A stretch of 64,000 bases of DNA from Candidatus Microsaccharimonas sossegonensis (GTDB taxonomy: Bacteria > Patescibacteriota > Saccharimonadia > Saccharimonadales > Saccharimonadaceae), in assembly GCA_004100325.1 (NCBI GenBank), contig SCKX01000001.1, positions 603,453 to 667,452 of the forward strand, read 5' to 3'. Shown piece by piece: positions 49,718 to 59,915 of this stretch (the stretch's first letter is position 1; every line of letters starts with the position of its first letter). Below the pieces are notes generated by a model. It worked only from the letters and a program-made list of their open reading frames with translations, was not told the origin of the DNA and searched no databases. A program made the translations under genes and the position numbers.

Positions 49718-51130
49718 TTACTTATAATCATCGTACGTCACCATGAGTGCACGTGAGTTAAGCTGGCGAAGCGATTCTAGACCAACGGAGACCACGATAA
49801 GAAGCCCTGTACCACCAATTGATAAGTTGGTATTAGAGACACCTGCTACCTGGTACAAAATGTATTCTATTAGAAACGGCGTAACCGCAATAAAACCAAG
49901 GACAATTGATCCGAACAAGATAAGTCGGTTGACGGTCGTAGATAAAAATTTTTCGGTTGTGATACCAGGCCGCACTCCTTCAATAAAACCACCTTGCTTT
50001 TGAAGATTTTCGGCAATTTCATTTGAATTAAAGACAATCCCTGTGTAGAAGTAAGTAAACAAGATAACCAGCGCAAAGTAACCAGCAGGGTAAATAAATG
50101 ATTCAAGTGTTGAGCCGGTAAAATTACCCGGCGACGGTGCTTGGAACCAAAGAATTAAATTATTTGCGACACCCCTATAAGCTGGATTATTCAAAGCCTT
50201 CAATACTTGTCCTAAAAAGGCAGGTAACGAAAGAAACGCGACTGCAAAGATGACAGGGATCACGCCAGCAGCAATCAGCTTTACTGGAAGGATACTTTTT
50301 ACGCCACCGTAGTTACTGTTGCCTTGCACACGCTTTGCATAATTGATAGTAATGATGCGCTGTGCTTCATTAATTTTTACCAGAAGATATAACAGCAGTA
50401 ATGCTAACACAATAATACCTACAGTAACAAAAAAGACTGTCGGGTTCACTGGAATAGTAAACCATCCAAAGACATTCATCACGCCGTACTGGGTGTTAAA
50501 CAACCCTTTACCGATCGTTGAAAGCATATTCGGAAGTTGGCTGATAATACCCGCAAAAATCACCAGGCTGATACCATTTCCAACCCCCTGTTCAGTGATA
50601 AGCTCACCAAGCCACATCAAAAGAACTGCACCGGCGGTCAGTGCCGCAACGGCAACGATCCACTCAATTGGTGTGGCATTTGTCAGCACTGTCGAATTAC
50701 CCGATAGGACGGTTTGACGAAGAATAAAAATAAAAGCAATTGACTGGATGATAGCTAATGGAATCGTTGCCAGGCGCGTCCACTGATTAATCTTTTTACG
50801 ACCAGATTCGCCGTCTTTGTGAAGTTCTTCAAGTCGGGGAATCGCTTTTGTTAACAGCTGTGTAATTACAGAAGCAGTAATGAACGGTGTCATCCCGACA
50901 AGAACAATCGAGAAGCTGGCCAGTGCGCCACCAGAAAGCAAGTTGAGGAAGCCGCCAAAATCAGTGCTACTAACGACACTATTAATGACTTGTCGAAGTT
51001 CGGTTGGAGCAGCAAGTGGGACAGGAATGTGCGCTAAAAATCGATAGACAACGATAATACCTAGCACAATCAAAAGACGCTTTTGCATGTCTCGGTTTTT
51101 AAATGATTTAAAAATCGTTTTCCAGTTCAT
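49718..51130 (-). CDS. secY: preprotein translocase SecY
   Basis: Ten TM pattern; ALASFSIVLVGMTPFITASVITQLL; EQGVGNGISLVIFAGI. Confidence 0.97.
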   Translation of the reverse strand: MNWKTIFKSFKNRDMQKRLLIVLGIIVVYRFLAHIPVPLAAPTELRQVINSVVSSTDFGGFLNLLSGGALASFSIVLVGMTPFITASVITQLLTKAIPRLEELHKDGESGRKKINQWTRLATIPLAIIQSIAFIFILRQTVLSGNSTVLTNATPIEWIVAVAALTAGAVLLMWLGELITEQGVGNGISLVIFAGIISQLPNMLSTIGKGLFNTQYGVMNVFGWFTIPVNPTVFFVTVGIIVLALLLLYLLVKINEAQRIITINYAKRVQGNSNYGGVKSILPVKLIAAGVIPVIFAVAFLSLPAFLGQVLKALNNPAYRGVANNLILWFQAPSPGNFTGSTLESFIYPAGYFALVILFTYFYTGIVFNSNEIAENLQKQGGFIEGVRPGITTEKFLSTTVNRLILFGSIVLGFIAVTPFLIEYILYQVAGVSNTNLSIGGTGLLIVVSVGLESLRQLNSRALMVTYDDYK

Positions 51131-51234
51131 TGTATGTCTTTACAGTCCCCTTCAGATTGTCTTCGGTATTTCAGATCAATTACAGTTTATTATACATGAC
51201 TCTTGCCGTCCTTAAAAGAATAATTACGAGGATA

Positions 51235-51263
51235 TTGACATAACGATTTAAATGGTGTATAAT
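51235..51263 (+). promoter_or_regulatory. perfect-consensus sigma70 promoter
   Basis: TTGACA-N17-TATAAT (51235-51240 / 51258-51263). Confidence 0.85.
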
Positions 51264-51508
51264 CTGTCTTATTCTGCCGTGGAAAAGTAGGATGTACAGT
51301 CAGTGAACATGGTCATATTTCCTCCGGTTGCAGTTTAAAAACTGAATAATAAACCGTAGAATAATTGAATAGTTCCTGTCCATTCACAACAGAAAAAAAG
51401 GCAATCCTTGACTAATGCCCTGCAAAGACTGTAGCCCTTAGGAGCTATGAATCAATGCATGCCATTACAGGACGGTGCAAGTAGCACTGTTTTAAAAAGG
51501 AGAATCCC

Positions 51509-51712
51509 ATGTTAACTGTCCGTACGAACACAACTAACCGCGGAGGCATTTACAATCCGTACACCATTGATTGGTGGCTCATTCTTTTGGAGGATGAGGG
51601 TAAGATTGAGTTCATTTCCGTCGCTATCCCGTCGACGAGCTGCCCAAAAAAGTGGCTCGAAAAACGGGGGTATACCCTTGAGGTTAATGCACTGGCGCAG
51701 CTTCTGCGTTAA
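51509..51712 (+). CDS. 67 aa hypothetical protein behind a long 5' leader
   Basis: RBS AAAAAGGAGAATCCC before ATG; followed by a strong terminator. Confidence 0.6.
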   Translation: MLTVRTNTTNRGGIYNPYTIDWWLILLEDEGKIEFISVAIPSTSCPKKWLEKRGYTLEVNALAQLLR

Positions 51713-51754
51713 TATGGCCTCGGGTCGAGTACTGCGCTCGTAAAAATGCATGCA

Positions 51755-51782
51755 CACCCCCCTGGTTTCGATCAGGGGGGTG
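51755..51782 (+). terminator. strong intrinsic terminator
   Basis: CACCCCCCTG-gtttcgat-CAGGGGGGTG then a T6 run. Confidence 0.9.
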
Positions 51783-51799
51783 CAAACTTTTTTAACGTA

Positions 51800-51828
51800 A
51801 AAAACCTCGGAATGTACCCGAGGTTTTT
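51800..51828. terminator. bidirectional terminator downstream of rplO
   Basis: AAAAACCTCGG-aatgtac-CCGAGGTTTTT. Confidence 0.85.
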
Positions 51829-51845
51829 ATACATTTGGAACCGTC

Positions 51846-52328
51846 TTATTTTGCGTCAGCTGCTTCAGCTTCTTTTGTATTTTGACGAAGCGGCACTGCT
51901 GTTTTGACGAATACACCGCCAGCTTTCACAACGGCTGCTTCAGCAGATTTGCTAATGTTTGCGATGTGAAGCGTGACTTTTTCTGCCAGTACACCACGAA
52001 CAATCACTTTGACCGTATGGAAAGGCGTCGAAATATACCCTTCTTCGTATAGCAGGAAGTTGTCGATTGTCTTACCTTTTAATGCGTTTAATGTATCGAG
52101 GTAGACAACCTGTGCAGGCGTACGAAGACTTTTAAATCCACGGGCTTTTGGAACAGCACGTACAAGTGTTCGTTGACCACCCTGAAACGTTGCACCAAGC
52201 TTTTTACCAGTTCGTGCGCCTTGACCTTTTGTTCCACGACCGGCAGTTTTACCTTGACCAGCAGATATACCACGTCCGACACGCTTGCGATCTTTGTGAG
52301 CTGTCACCTGTAGTTCGTTATACTTCAT
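51846..52328 (-). CDS. rplO: 50S ribosomal protein uL15
   Basis: RKRVGRGISAGQGKTAGRGTKGQGARTGKK. Confidence 0.95.
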   Translation of the reverse strand: MKYNELQVTAHKDRKRVGRGISAGQGKTAGRGTKGQGARTGKKLGATFQGGQRTLVRAVPKARGFKSLRTPAQVVYLDTLNALKGKTIDNFLLYEEGYISTPFHTVKVIVRGVLAEKVTLHIANISKSAEAAVVKAGGVFVKTAVPLRQNTKEAEAADAK

Positions 52329-52951
52329 TATTTTGCCTCCGCAGCGACACTCGCTTTGGCTGCAGGTTTAGCTGCAAAACTATTCCCTTTTGCTGCGTTA
52401 GCTTTAGTCGTCGTCCATTCATCACGTGGTACTAACGATCGAAGTGCTTCGATAGTTGCATAAGCAATATTTACCTTGTTCGTCGAATTCAGTGATTTTG
52501 AAAGCAGGTTACGAATGCCTGTCATACCGATAATTGACCGGACGACACCGCCAGCAATAATACCAGTACCAGGAGCGGCTGGTTTTAAAAGAATGCGTGC
52601 GCCAGAAAATTTCACCTCGTTTTCATGAGGAATCGTTTCGTGGACTATGGGGACGATAATCAGGTTCTTTTTGGCAACGTCGGTTGCTTTGGCAATGGCG
52701 GCTTGTACATCTGCACCCTTGGCTACACCAACGCCTATCTTTGTTTTATGGTCACCCACCACGACAAGTGCTTTAAATCGAAAGCGTCGTCCACCCTTGA
52801 CTACACGTGACACACGGTCAATGTTGATGACGAGTTCTTCGAATTGCTTTGGTTCGGTCGGAACTTGGTCACGTCGCTGACGTGGACCGTTGTTGCGACC
52901 TCCTCCCTGTGGGCGTGAGTTTTGAACGTTAACGTTTGGTTGATCAGCCAT
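52328..52951 (-). CDS. rpsE: 30S ribosomal protein uS5
   Basis: VVKGGRRFRFKALVVVGDHKTKIGVGVAKGADVQAAIAKA; start MADQPNV at 52951, not the longer tracked ORF. Confidence 0.95.
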   Translation of the reverse strand: MADQPNVNVQNSRPQGGGRNNGPRQRRDQVPTEPKQFEELVINIDRVSRVVKGGRRFRFKALVVVGDHKTKIGVGVAKGADVQAAIAKATDVAKKNLIIVPIVHETIPHENEVKFSGARILLKPAAPGTGIIAGGVVRSIIGMTGIRNLLSKSLNSTNKVNIAYATIEALRSLVPRDEWTTTKANAAKGNSFAAKPAAKASVAAEAK

Positions 52952-52952
52952 A

Positions 52953-53306
52953 TTAGAACTCCAATCCTTCTTTACGAGCAGCGTCGGCGAGGGCTGAAAG
53001 TCGCTTTGCGTATTGTCGGCCGTTACGGTCAAACACAATAGTAGTGATGTTGCTTTTTTTTGCTTTCTTGGCGATATCCGTACCAATGAATTTAGCTTGG
53101 TCGGTCATCGTACCTGTTTGTTTTGATCCGACCGTTGTTGAAGATACGATTGTCTTCTTGGCAATGTCATCGATGATTTGGGCACTAATGTGTTTGTTGC
53201 TGATAGTGACCGTCAGGCGTGGACGCACATCAGTTCCGGTGATTTTTGCACGTACCCGAGCAGCACGTAATCGTTGATTGAGTAATTTTTTAGCAAGTGT
53301 ACTCAT
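52953..53306 (-). CDS. rplR: 50S ribosomal protein uL18
   Basis: RPRLTVTISNKHISAQIIDD; TTIVFDRNGRQYAKRLSALADAARKEGLEF. Confidence 0.95.
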   Translation of the reverse strand: MSTLAKKLLNQRLRAARVRAKITGTDVRPRLTVTISNKHISAQIIDDIAKKTIVSSTTVGSKQTGTMTDQAKFIGTDIAKKAKKSNITTIVFDRNGRQYAKRLSALADAARKEGLEF

Positions 53307-53308
53307 AA

Positions 53309-53842
53309 TTATTTACCTGTCTTTCCAGCCTTGCGAAGAATAACTTCATCAGCGTACTTAATACCTTTACCCTTATATGGTTCAGGCTTTTTAAGGCTAC
53401 GGATTTCAGCTGCAGTCTGACCAACCAGTTGCTTATCAATGCCAGATACAGTGATTTCCATCTTGTTGACCTCAAGGCTGACACCATCTCGGGCAGTGTA
53501 CTTAACTGGATGTGAAAAACCAAGCGCCATTGTAATTTCTTTGCCACCACCTTCAACCCTGAATCCGACACCACTTACTTCAAGTTTCTTTTCAAAAGCT
53601 TTGGCAACACCTTCAACAGCGTTATTAAGGAGTGCACGCTGCAGCCCGTGTTGTGCTTTTGCGATTCGCTGGTCATCTTTACGAGTGACAACAGCATTTC
53701 CTTCAGAGACAGCAACGGTTACGTCTGACAAATGAGGCACTACGAGTTGACCCTTTGGACCAACAACTGTAATAGCATCAGTGTCGACCGTGATTGTCAC
53801 GCCTGAGGGGATCTGAACTGGTAGTTTTCCGATTCGACTCAT
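53309..53842 (-). CDS. rplF: 50S ribosomal protein uL6
   Basis: MSRIGKLPVQIPSGVTITV; KPEPYKGKGIKYADE. Confidence 0.95.
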   Translation of the reverse strand: MSRIGKLPVQIPSGVTITVDTDAITVVGPKGQLVVPHLSDVTVAVSEGNAVVTRKDDQRIAKAQHGLQRALLNNAVEGVAKAFEKKLEVSGVGFRVEGGGKEITMALGFSHPVKYTARDGVSLEVNKMEITVSGIDKQLVGQTAAEIRSLKKPEPYKGKGIKYADEVILRKAGKTGK

Positions 53843-54073
53843 GATTATACTTTCTTTGTTACCACGAGTGAAACGACAAGGCATTTCAGTGCTTTGGCAT
53901 CGCAGGATGACAGCGCAAAATCTTTTTGACTTCACTCGCATTAATTATCTGCTTAATAGTATCAGATAACAGATAGAAATTCAAGTAGTATGCAGTGTGA
54001 CAATCTTCACATAACTAGTGTATTTTGATAAAGTATTAACATTAATAAGGTTTTAATAAGTTTTACTATTCAC

Positions 54074-54361
54074 ATGTCTAAAAATATTTTCTGGTTTATA
54101 AACGTTTTGACAGTTATAAGTTTTATAATCCTTTTTAGAGTTACTGGTCCAAATGCTTCTTCGGTGCCACTCATCCTTTTATCTACCATTTCTATTTTAT
54201 TAGCCATTGGATCAATCATAGTAATTGGAATCTATCTAAAAAAATATGAACCATCTCGACTCGTTAAAGTAACTACGGTAGTAGTAATGATTGGTCTGGC
54301 TTTTGGTATCTTCCTCAGCTTGTGGTACATCGTGTACGCATTAGGACATTTCGTACAATAA
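54074..54361 (+). CDS. small membrane protein inserted in ribosomal cluster
   Basis: 95 aa, three hydrophobic helices, opposite strand between rplF and rpsH. Confidence 0.55.
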   Translation: MSKNIFWFINVLTVISFIILFRVTGPNASSVPLILLSTISILLAIGSIIVIGIYLKKYEPSRLVKVTTVVVMIGLAFGIFLSLWYIVYALGHFVQ

Positions 54362-54370
54362 GTCTTTTCA

Positions 54371-54404
54371 ATTAAAAAGCCTCTTAAGAAGAGAGACTTT
54401 TTAA
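54371..54404. terminator. hairpin terminator
   Basis: ATTAAAAAGcCTCTT-aag-AAGAGaGaCTTTTTAAT. Confidence 0.65.
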
Positions 54405-54425
54405 TCAAATTATCTAAACTGTTTA

Positions 54426-54827
54426 TTAGTAAACCTTTAGCAGCAATTCACCGCCAAGTCGTGCCTTCACAGCATCGTGTCCTGTTATAACACCTTTACT
54501 GGTACTGACAAGGACAATTCCACGACCGCTTTTAACCTTTGGAATGTCGCTTGCGCCGACATAGACTCGGCGACCCGGTTTAGACAATCGAGTGATCTCA
54601 TTGATGGTAGAGGTTTCACCAGGATTGTTAATGGTAACCACCAAGATGTCGCGCGGCTTTGCTGATTCGACTTTGACGTTTGTTAGGTAGCCAGCTTTTT
54701 TGAGTTCTTTGGCAACAGTCACCTTCAATTTACTCGAAGGCACGGTAATTTCGTTCTTGCCAACCATGACTGCATTACGAATGCGGGTAAGAAGGTCAGC
54801 GATTGGGTCTGTAGTTTGTAGTGACAT
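54426..54827 (-). CDS. rpsH: 30S ribosomal protein uS8
   Basis: DPIADLLTRIRNAVMVGK; SGRGIVLVSTSKGVITGHDAVKARLGGELLLKVY. Confidence 0.95.
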   Translation of the reverse strand: MSLQTTDPIADLLTRIRNAVMVGKNEITVPSSKLKVTVAKELKKAGYLTNVKVESAKPRDILVVTINNPGETSTINEITRLSKPGRRVYVGASDIPKVKSGRGIVLVSTSKGVITGHDAVKARLGGELLLKVY

Positions 54828-54841
54828 ACTTTATTCCTTTC

Positions 54842-55111
54842 CTACCAGCTACTCTTAGTAATACCGGGAATTTCTCCCTTTGATGCTTTTTCGCGGAAGT
54901 TAATACGGCTCAGGCCAAAGCGACGCATATATCCGCGTGGTCGTCCATGCAATGCATCACGGTTCTTCCAACGTGATGGTGAACTGTTCTTTGGAAGTCG
55001 TTGGAGACCTTCAAGATCACCCATTTCTTTGAGTTCGGCGCGCTTGCTAGCGAACTTTAAAATCATTTTCTTTCGTTTTTCGTCGCGAGCGACGGCAGAT
55101 GTTTTAGCCAT
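54842..55111 (-). CDS. rpsN: 30S ribosomal protein uS14 (long, zinc-free form)
   Basis: [51 protein letters not shown]. Confidence 0.95.
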   Translation of the reverse strand: MAKTSAVARDEKRKKMILKFASKRAELKEMGDLEGLQRLPKNSSPSRWKNRDALHGRPRGYMRRFGLSRINFREKASKGEIPGITKSSW

Positions 55112-55719
55112 TACGAAGCATCTCCTTCCTTCTTCTTATTTTTTTCAAAAGGTACACCAAACTTTTCAAGCAGTGCCCGGCTGTTCGCTTTTGAACCGTT
55201 CTTCATGACAAATGTTACTTGTAAACCGTGAACGTGCTGTGTTTCTTCGAATGATAGTTCGGCAAACACTGATTGATCGGTAATACCAAGATTGTAATTA
55301 CCACCCTTGTCAAATGCTTTTACACTGACACCGTGAAAGTCACGAACCCGTGGCAATGAGACGTTAACAAGGCGGTCGAGGAATTCATACATACGAGCAC
55401 CGCGAAGTGTCACACTTATACCGACACGGTTCATCCCAGCCCGAATTTTAAATCCGGCGATAGATTTTTTCGATATACGGTCGATAGGCATTTGACCAGT
55501 GACCTTTAAGATTGTATTACGTACAGCTTCGTAGTGATGTTTGTCATCTTTGTTCTTACCGATTCCAACGCTGACTACAATTTTTTCGAGTTTTGGCACT
55601 TCGTTAACATTCGAAAGACCGAGTTCGGCTTGTAGTTCCTTGGTATACTGCGTCGTATACAAGGCTTTCAGGCGAGGAGCGGTAGTAATGGTAGCTTTGG
55701 GAGCTGTTGTTGTCGCCAT
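55111..55719 (-). CDS. rplE: 50S ribosomal protein uL5
   Basis: [62 protein letters not shown]. Confidence 0.95.
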   Translation of the reverse strand: MATTTAPKATITTAPRLKALYTTQYTKELQAELGLSNVNEVPKLEKIVVSVGIGKNKDDKHHYEAVRNTILKVTGQMPIDRISKKSIAGFKIRAGMNRVGISVTLRGARMYEFLDRLVNVSLPRVRDFHGVSVKAFDKGGNYNLGITDQSVFAELSFEETQHVHGLQVTFVMKNGSKANSRALLEKFGVPFEKNKKKEGDAS

Positions 55720-56033
55720 TATTTAATCTCCTTACTATTTTGCTGACGGGCAACACGAGTTGTGCCGCCATCAACGTTCTTTATATAGCCAACACGACTT
55801 GTTTTACCGCGCTTTTCATCGATAACAAGTGCGACCTTGTGCGCAGGCACAGCAACATGAATGTCTTTGTGTGAGCCACGTGGGTTTAATTGGCTTGGTT
55901 TACTGTGACGGTGTTTTTGACCAATACCTTCAACCAAAATACCGTCTTTTGTGACACCGAGGACTTTACCAGTCGTACCTTTATTCGCACCGCTAATGAG
56001 CTTCACTAGGTCACCTTTAATAATTCGTGCCAT
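55719..56033 (-). CDS. rplX: 50S ribosomal protein uL24
   Basis: IIKGDLVKLISGANKGTTGKVLGV. Confidence 0.93.
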   Translation of the reverse strand: MARIIKGDLVKLISGANKGTTGKVLGVTKDGILVEGIGQKHRHSKPSQLNPRGSHKDIHVAVPAHKVALVIDEKRGKTSRVGYIKNVDGGTTRVARQQNSKEIK

Positions 56034-56034
56034 A

Positions 56035-56403
56035 TTATAGTACCTCCGGCGCAAGGCTAATAATCTTTGCGTACCCTAGGTCACGAAGTTCCCTTGGGAC
56101 GGGACCGAAGACTCGAGTACCTTTAGGGGTCTTGTCTTCGTTAATAATCACAGCAGCGTTGTCATCAAAGACGATCGTGCTGCCATCTTTGCGGCGAATT
56201 TGGTTACGAGTACGTACAATCACTGCTTTGACAACAGATTTCTTCTTTACTGTACCGGTCGGGTTCGCATCTTTCACGCTGGCAACAATAATGTCACCAA
56301 CATGAGCGTACCGACGTCGCGTACCACCGAGAACACGAATACAAAGAATTTCCTTTGCACCGCTGTTGTCAGCTACTTTCAGTCGAGTTTCTTGTTGAAT
56401 CAT
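56035..56403 (-). CDS. rplN: 50S ribosomal protein uL14
   Basis: [27 protein letters not shown]. Confidence 0.96.
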   Translation of the reverse strand: MIQQETRLKVADNSGAKEILCIRVLGGTRRRYAHVGDIIVASVKDANPTGTVKKKSVVKAVIVRTRNQIRRKDGSTIVFDDNAAVIINEDKTPKGTRVFGPVPRELRDLGYAKIISLAPEVL

Positions 56404-56404
56404 A

Positions 56405-56686
56405 CTACTTTGCCTCTACTTCCTCTTCCCTCAGTTCGATAGAACCACGAGATTTCTCGTCGATACGAACTAATGTAAAGAATTTAGTCTTAGAAATAGG
56501 CCGTACTTCAGAGATAGTTACCTTGTCACCAACGCCAGCTTCATTTTTCTCATCATGAGCAGTGTACTTACGAGAAACAGAATACTGCTTGCCGTAAATT
56601 GGGTGAGTTTCACGGCTGGTGACCGTAATAGTGATAGTTTTGTCAGCCTTGTCAGAGGTAACAATGCCGGTCAGTGTTTTTGCCAT
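56405..56686 (-). CDS. rpsQ: 30S ribosomal protein uS17
   Basis: [30 protein letters not shown]. Confidence 0.95.
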   Translation of the reverse strand: MAKTLTGIVTSDKADKTITITVTSRETHPIYGKQYSVSRKYTAHDEKNEAGVGDKVTISEVRPISKTKFFTLVRIDEKSRGSIELREEEVEAK

Positions 56687-56687
56687 C

Positions 56688-56960
56688 TTATTTCTCCTCC
56701 TTTGTGTCTGACTTTGAGTCAGTTAATGACTTCGTAGTTGCCGCTGTAATAGCCGTATGGATGCGGGCGATGCCTCTCCGTTGGGCGGTGAGAACGTGAG
56801 GATTAACGAGTTCGCCTTGTTTATGGCTTTTTCGTGATTCAAGATGTTCTAGCTGTAGCTTGCTCAGTTCTTCATGCAGCTGGTCGATCGTTTTTACTTC
56901 GGTTGCTTTTTGTGCCTTTAGCGGTGCTTTCGCGCCAGCTTTAGAATCTTTATTAGCCAT
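56688..56960 (-). CDS. rpmC: 50S ribosomal protein uL29
   Basis: TIDQLHEELSKLQLEHLESRKSHKQGELVNPHVLTAQRRGIARIHTAI. Confidence 0.92.
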   Translation of the reverse strand: MANKDSKAGAKAPLKAQKATEVKTIDQLHEELSKLQLEHLESRKSHKQGELVNPHVLTAQRRGIARIHTAITAATTKSLTDSKSDTKEEK

Positions 56961-57373
56961 TATGCTTGCTCCTTCATAATGAATTTGGTCTTGACCGGCA
57001 ATTTGTGTGCTGCCAGGCGCATCGCCTCGCGCGCAACAGTTTCGTCAACACCCTTCATTTCAAACAAAACGGTACCAGCTTTTACTTTAGCGACGAAAAA
57101 CTCAGGATTACCCTTACCACTTCCCATCTTGACATCTTGTGGTTTACGTGTTCGGGGCGTGTGTGGGAAGATGCGAATCCAAATCTTACCTCCACGTTTG
57201 ATGTGACGCGTCATTGCCTGACGGGAAGCCTCGATCTGGCGTGACGTGATGTCATTGTTATCTTGTGATTGAAGTCCATAGTCACCAAAAGCAACGTAGT
57301 TACCGCGAGTCGCGATACCTTCGTTTTTACCTTTGCGTACTTTTCGGTACTTGGTTTTCTTAGGCAGTAACAT
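56960..57373 (-). CDS. rplP: 50S ribosomal protein uL16
   Basis: [52 protein letters not shown]. Confidence 0.96.
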   Translation of the reverse strand: MLLPKKTKYRKVRKGKNEGIATRGNYVAFGDYGLQSQDNNDITSRQIEASRQAMTRHIKRGGKIWIRIFPHTPRTRKPQDVKMGSGKGNPEFFVAKVKAGTVLFEMKGVDETVAREAMRLAAHKLPVKTKFIMKEQA

Positions 57374-57375
57374 AC

Positions 57376-58008
57376 CTACACGCTCCTCTCACCTTTGTAA
57401 ATCCAGACTTTCACGCCAATGATACCAGCCGGTGTCTGGGCGCGAGCAGTATGAAAGTCAACGTCAGCACGAAGTGTGTGAAGAGGCACTGAACCTTCAA
57501 TGGTGCGTTCTCGCCTTGCCATCTCAGCATTGTTCAAACGACCGGCAACTTGAATACGAATCCCTTTTGCGCCGGCATTCATGGCATTCCCGGCAGCCAT
57601 TTTGGTTGCACGACGAAAGTTGGCGCGTCTCATCAGTTGATGGGCAATATTTTCTGCAACTAACTTGGCAGATAAGTCTGGACGTTTTACTTCTTCGATG
57701 TTGATGCGAACAGGAAGACTTGCAATCTTTTCAAGCTCGTTCTTTAGTTCGGTAACCCCCGCACCACCACGTCCAATCACAACACCAGCTTTGGCTGTGT
57801 GAATGGTCACAGTGACGAGGTTTGCAGAACGTTCAATTTCAACTCGGGCAATCGTAGGACGACTTGCAAAACGCTTTTCAACGTATTCACGAATCTTGAT
57901 ATCCTCAACCAGTAGACGCGAGAAATCTTTTTTACTTGCAAACCAGCGTGAATCCCAGTTTTTTGTAACTTGAAGACGAAAACTGGCTGGATTAACTTTT
58001 TGACCCAT
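57376..58008 (-). CDS. rpsC: 30S ribosomal protein uS3
   Basis: [59 protein letters not shown]. Confidence 0.96.
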   Translation of the reverse strand: MGQKVNPASFRLQVTKNWDSRWFASKKDFSRLLVEDIKIREYVEKRFASRPTIARVEIERSANLVTVTIHTAKAGVVIGRGGAGVTELKNELEKIASLPVRINIEEVKRPDLSAKLVAENIAHQLMRRANFRRATKMAAGNAMNAGAKGIRIQVAGRLNNAEMARRERTIEGSVPLHTLRADVDFHTARAQTPAGIIGVKVWIYKGERSV

Positions 58009-58463
58009 TACTTCTTCTCCTCTTTAGTAGCTTTTTTGGCTGGTGTCGCTTCGGCTTCGACAGTGGCTGCTTTTGCAGGAGCTTTCTTTACTTTGATCGC
58101 ACCAGTGACTTCAACCAAAATGTTTGAAGATTTCTTTTCAAAGGGTAGTGCGCGTCCACGGCTGGCTGGTACAAATCGCTTGAGGCGTGTTCCAGTCGTG
58201 ACTGAAAGCGTTGAGATAGTCAAAGTCTTGCCGTCAAACCCATGGTTGTTAACCGCGTTTGCCCGAGCGCTTTCAATCACTTTAATTAATGGTCGGGCAG
58301 CCTGCTTTGGAGTGTGATTTAAAATCACAACCGCGTCTGCAACAGTGCGGTTACGAACCAGGCTGGCGACCAAACTGACCTTACGAGGAGTTTGGTCAAC
58401 GTTTTTTGCGTAGGCGCGGACTTTGTCAGCAGCGGCAACTTGATTTTTTGTCGTATTAGCCAT
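58008..58463 (-). CDS. rplV: 50S ribosomal protein uL22
   Basis: AYAKNVDQTPRKVSLVASLVRNRTVADAVVILNHTPKQAA. Confidence 0.94.
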   Translation of the reverse strand: MANTTKNQVAAADKVRAYAKNVDQTPRKVSLVASLVRNRTVADAVVILNHTPKQAARPLIKVIESARANAVNNHGFDGKTLTISTLSVTTGTRLKRFVPASRGRALPFEKKSSNILVEVTGAIKVKKAPAKAATVEAEATPAKKATKEEKK

Positions 58464-58465
58464 GA

Positions 58466-58729
58466 TTATTTCGCTTTGCCTCCGTGTTTACGGAATTTAC
58501 GGGTAGGGCTAAACTCACCGAGTTTGTGACCAACCATATTCTCTGAAATAAGAACCGGAACGTGTACTTTACCGTTATGGACGGCGATTGTACGACCGAC
58601 CATTTCAGGGCTGATAACACTGGCACGTGCCCATGTTTTAATAATTGTTCGGTCTTCAAGACTAAGCGCTGCAACTTTCTTAGCGAGCTTGAAGTCAATG
58701 AAAGGACCTTTTTTCAGTGATCGACTCAT
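58466..58729 (-). CDS. rpsS: 30S ribosomal protein uS19
   Basis: [45 protein letters not shown]. Confidence 0.96.
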   Translation of the reverse strand: MSRSLKKGPFIDFKLAKKVAALSLEDRTIIKTWARASVISPEMVGRTIAVHNGKVHVPVLISENMVGHKLGEFSPTRKFRKHGGKAK

Positions 58730-58730
58730 A

Positions 58731-59570
58731 TTATCGCTTCCTCTTCGCGTCGTGGCGCGTTCTTACAATTAATCCAGCAACATCTTTACGACGGCGAGTA
58801 CGGTACCCAAGCGTCAACTGGCCCCAAGGAGTACGAGGCGCTTTACCAGGACCGTGTCGTCCACCGTCACCACCACCATGTGGGTGATCTGCGGCGTTCA
58901 TCACAACACCACGGACAGTTGGGCGAATACCTTTACGTCGTTTACGACCAGCTGAACCAACCTTGATGTTTTGGTGTTGAACGTTTCCAACCACACCAAT
59001 TGCAGCTGTTACTTCTAATCTAAATTTACGTACTTCACCTGATGGCATACGTACCTGTGCGTAGTTGTCTTCTTTTGCCATCAGTTGTGCTTTTGTCCCA
59101 GCCGAACGTACCATTTGCGCGCCTTTGCCTGGGTGTAACTCTATCGCGTAAATTTGAGCACCAACGGGAATGTTTGCCAGTGGCATGCGGTTACTTGCTT
59201 CAACCGGAGCCTCCGCACCACTGACGATTACCTTGCCTTTTTCCATTGATGTATCAGCAAGAATATAGTGGTAAGTACCGTGTTGATCTTTGACACGGGC
59301 AATACGGGCACTTCGATTAGGATCGTATTCAATTTCTTCGACCGTCACGGTCAAACCTGCAGCCAAGTTGTGGTTCATCAAACGATAGTGACGTTTGACA
59401 CCACCACCACGATGACGAACGGTGATACGACCTGAATTGTTACGACCGGCATTCTGCTTTTTACTCTTTAAGAGTGATTTGAGTGGTTTACGAGTCGTCA
59501 CTTGGCTCATGTCCTGAGTCGTCATACCACGGCGGGCTGGAGTAGTAGGGTTGTATGCTTTAATTGCCAT
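58731..59570 (-). CDS. rplB: 50S ribosomal protein uL2
   Basis: [45 protein letters not shown]. Confidence 0.96.
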   Translation of the reverse strand: MAIKAYNPTTPARRGMTTQDMSQVTTRKPLKSLLKSKKQNAGRNNSGRITVRHRGGGVKRHYRLMNHNLAAGLTVTVEEIEYDPNRSARIARVKDQHGTYHYILADTSMEKGKVIVSGAEAPVEASNRMPLANIPVGAQIYAIELHPGKGAQMVRSAGTKAQLMAKEDNYAQVRMPSGEVRKFRLEVTAAIGVVGNVQHQNIKVGSAGRKRRKGIRPTVRGVVMNAADHPHGGGDGGRHGPGKAPRTPWGQLTLGYRTRRRKDVAGLIVRTRHDAKRKR

Positions 59571-59914
59571 TATTTCTTCTCCTCTGTCGCTTTCTTGTCG
59601 GTCTCTTCAACGCCAAAGATATTAAGTGAACTTCCATCAGCCAGTGTCACGTATGCTTTTTTGCTATCAGTTCGCGATGTTGAGCCTGGGTAGCGGTTCT
59701 TCCCGCGAGAAAAACGAATTGCTTTACCAGATTGAACAAGTGTCTTGATGGTGACAATCGTCACGTCGTACTGGCTTTGGACTGCATTTTTGATTTGCTG
59801 CTTGTTCGCAGTCAAGGGAACGTTAAACACATAGATGTTCTTTTGACTCTGTCCGTACGCTTTTTCAGTTGTGACAGGTGTCACGAAGATGGGTGCAGTT
59901 GTGATTGTTTTCAT
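59570..59914 (-). CDS. rplW: 50S ribosomal protein uL23
   Basis: FVTPVTTEKAYGQSQKNIYVFNVPLTANKQQIKNAVQSQYDV; start at MKTITTAP. Confidence 0.93.
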   Translation of the reverse strand: MKTITTAPIFVTPVTTEKAYGQSQKNIYVFNVPLTANKQQIKNAVQSQYDVTIVTIKTLVQSGKAIRFSRGKNRYPGSTSRTDSKKAYVTLADGSSLNIFGVEETDKKATEEKK

Positions 59915-59915
59915 A

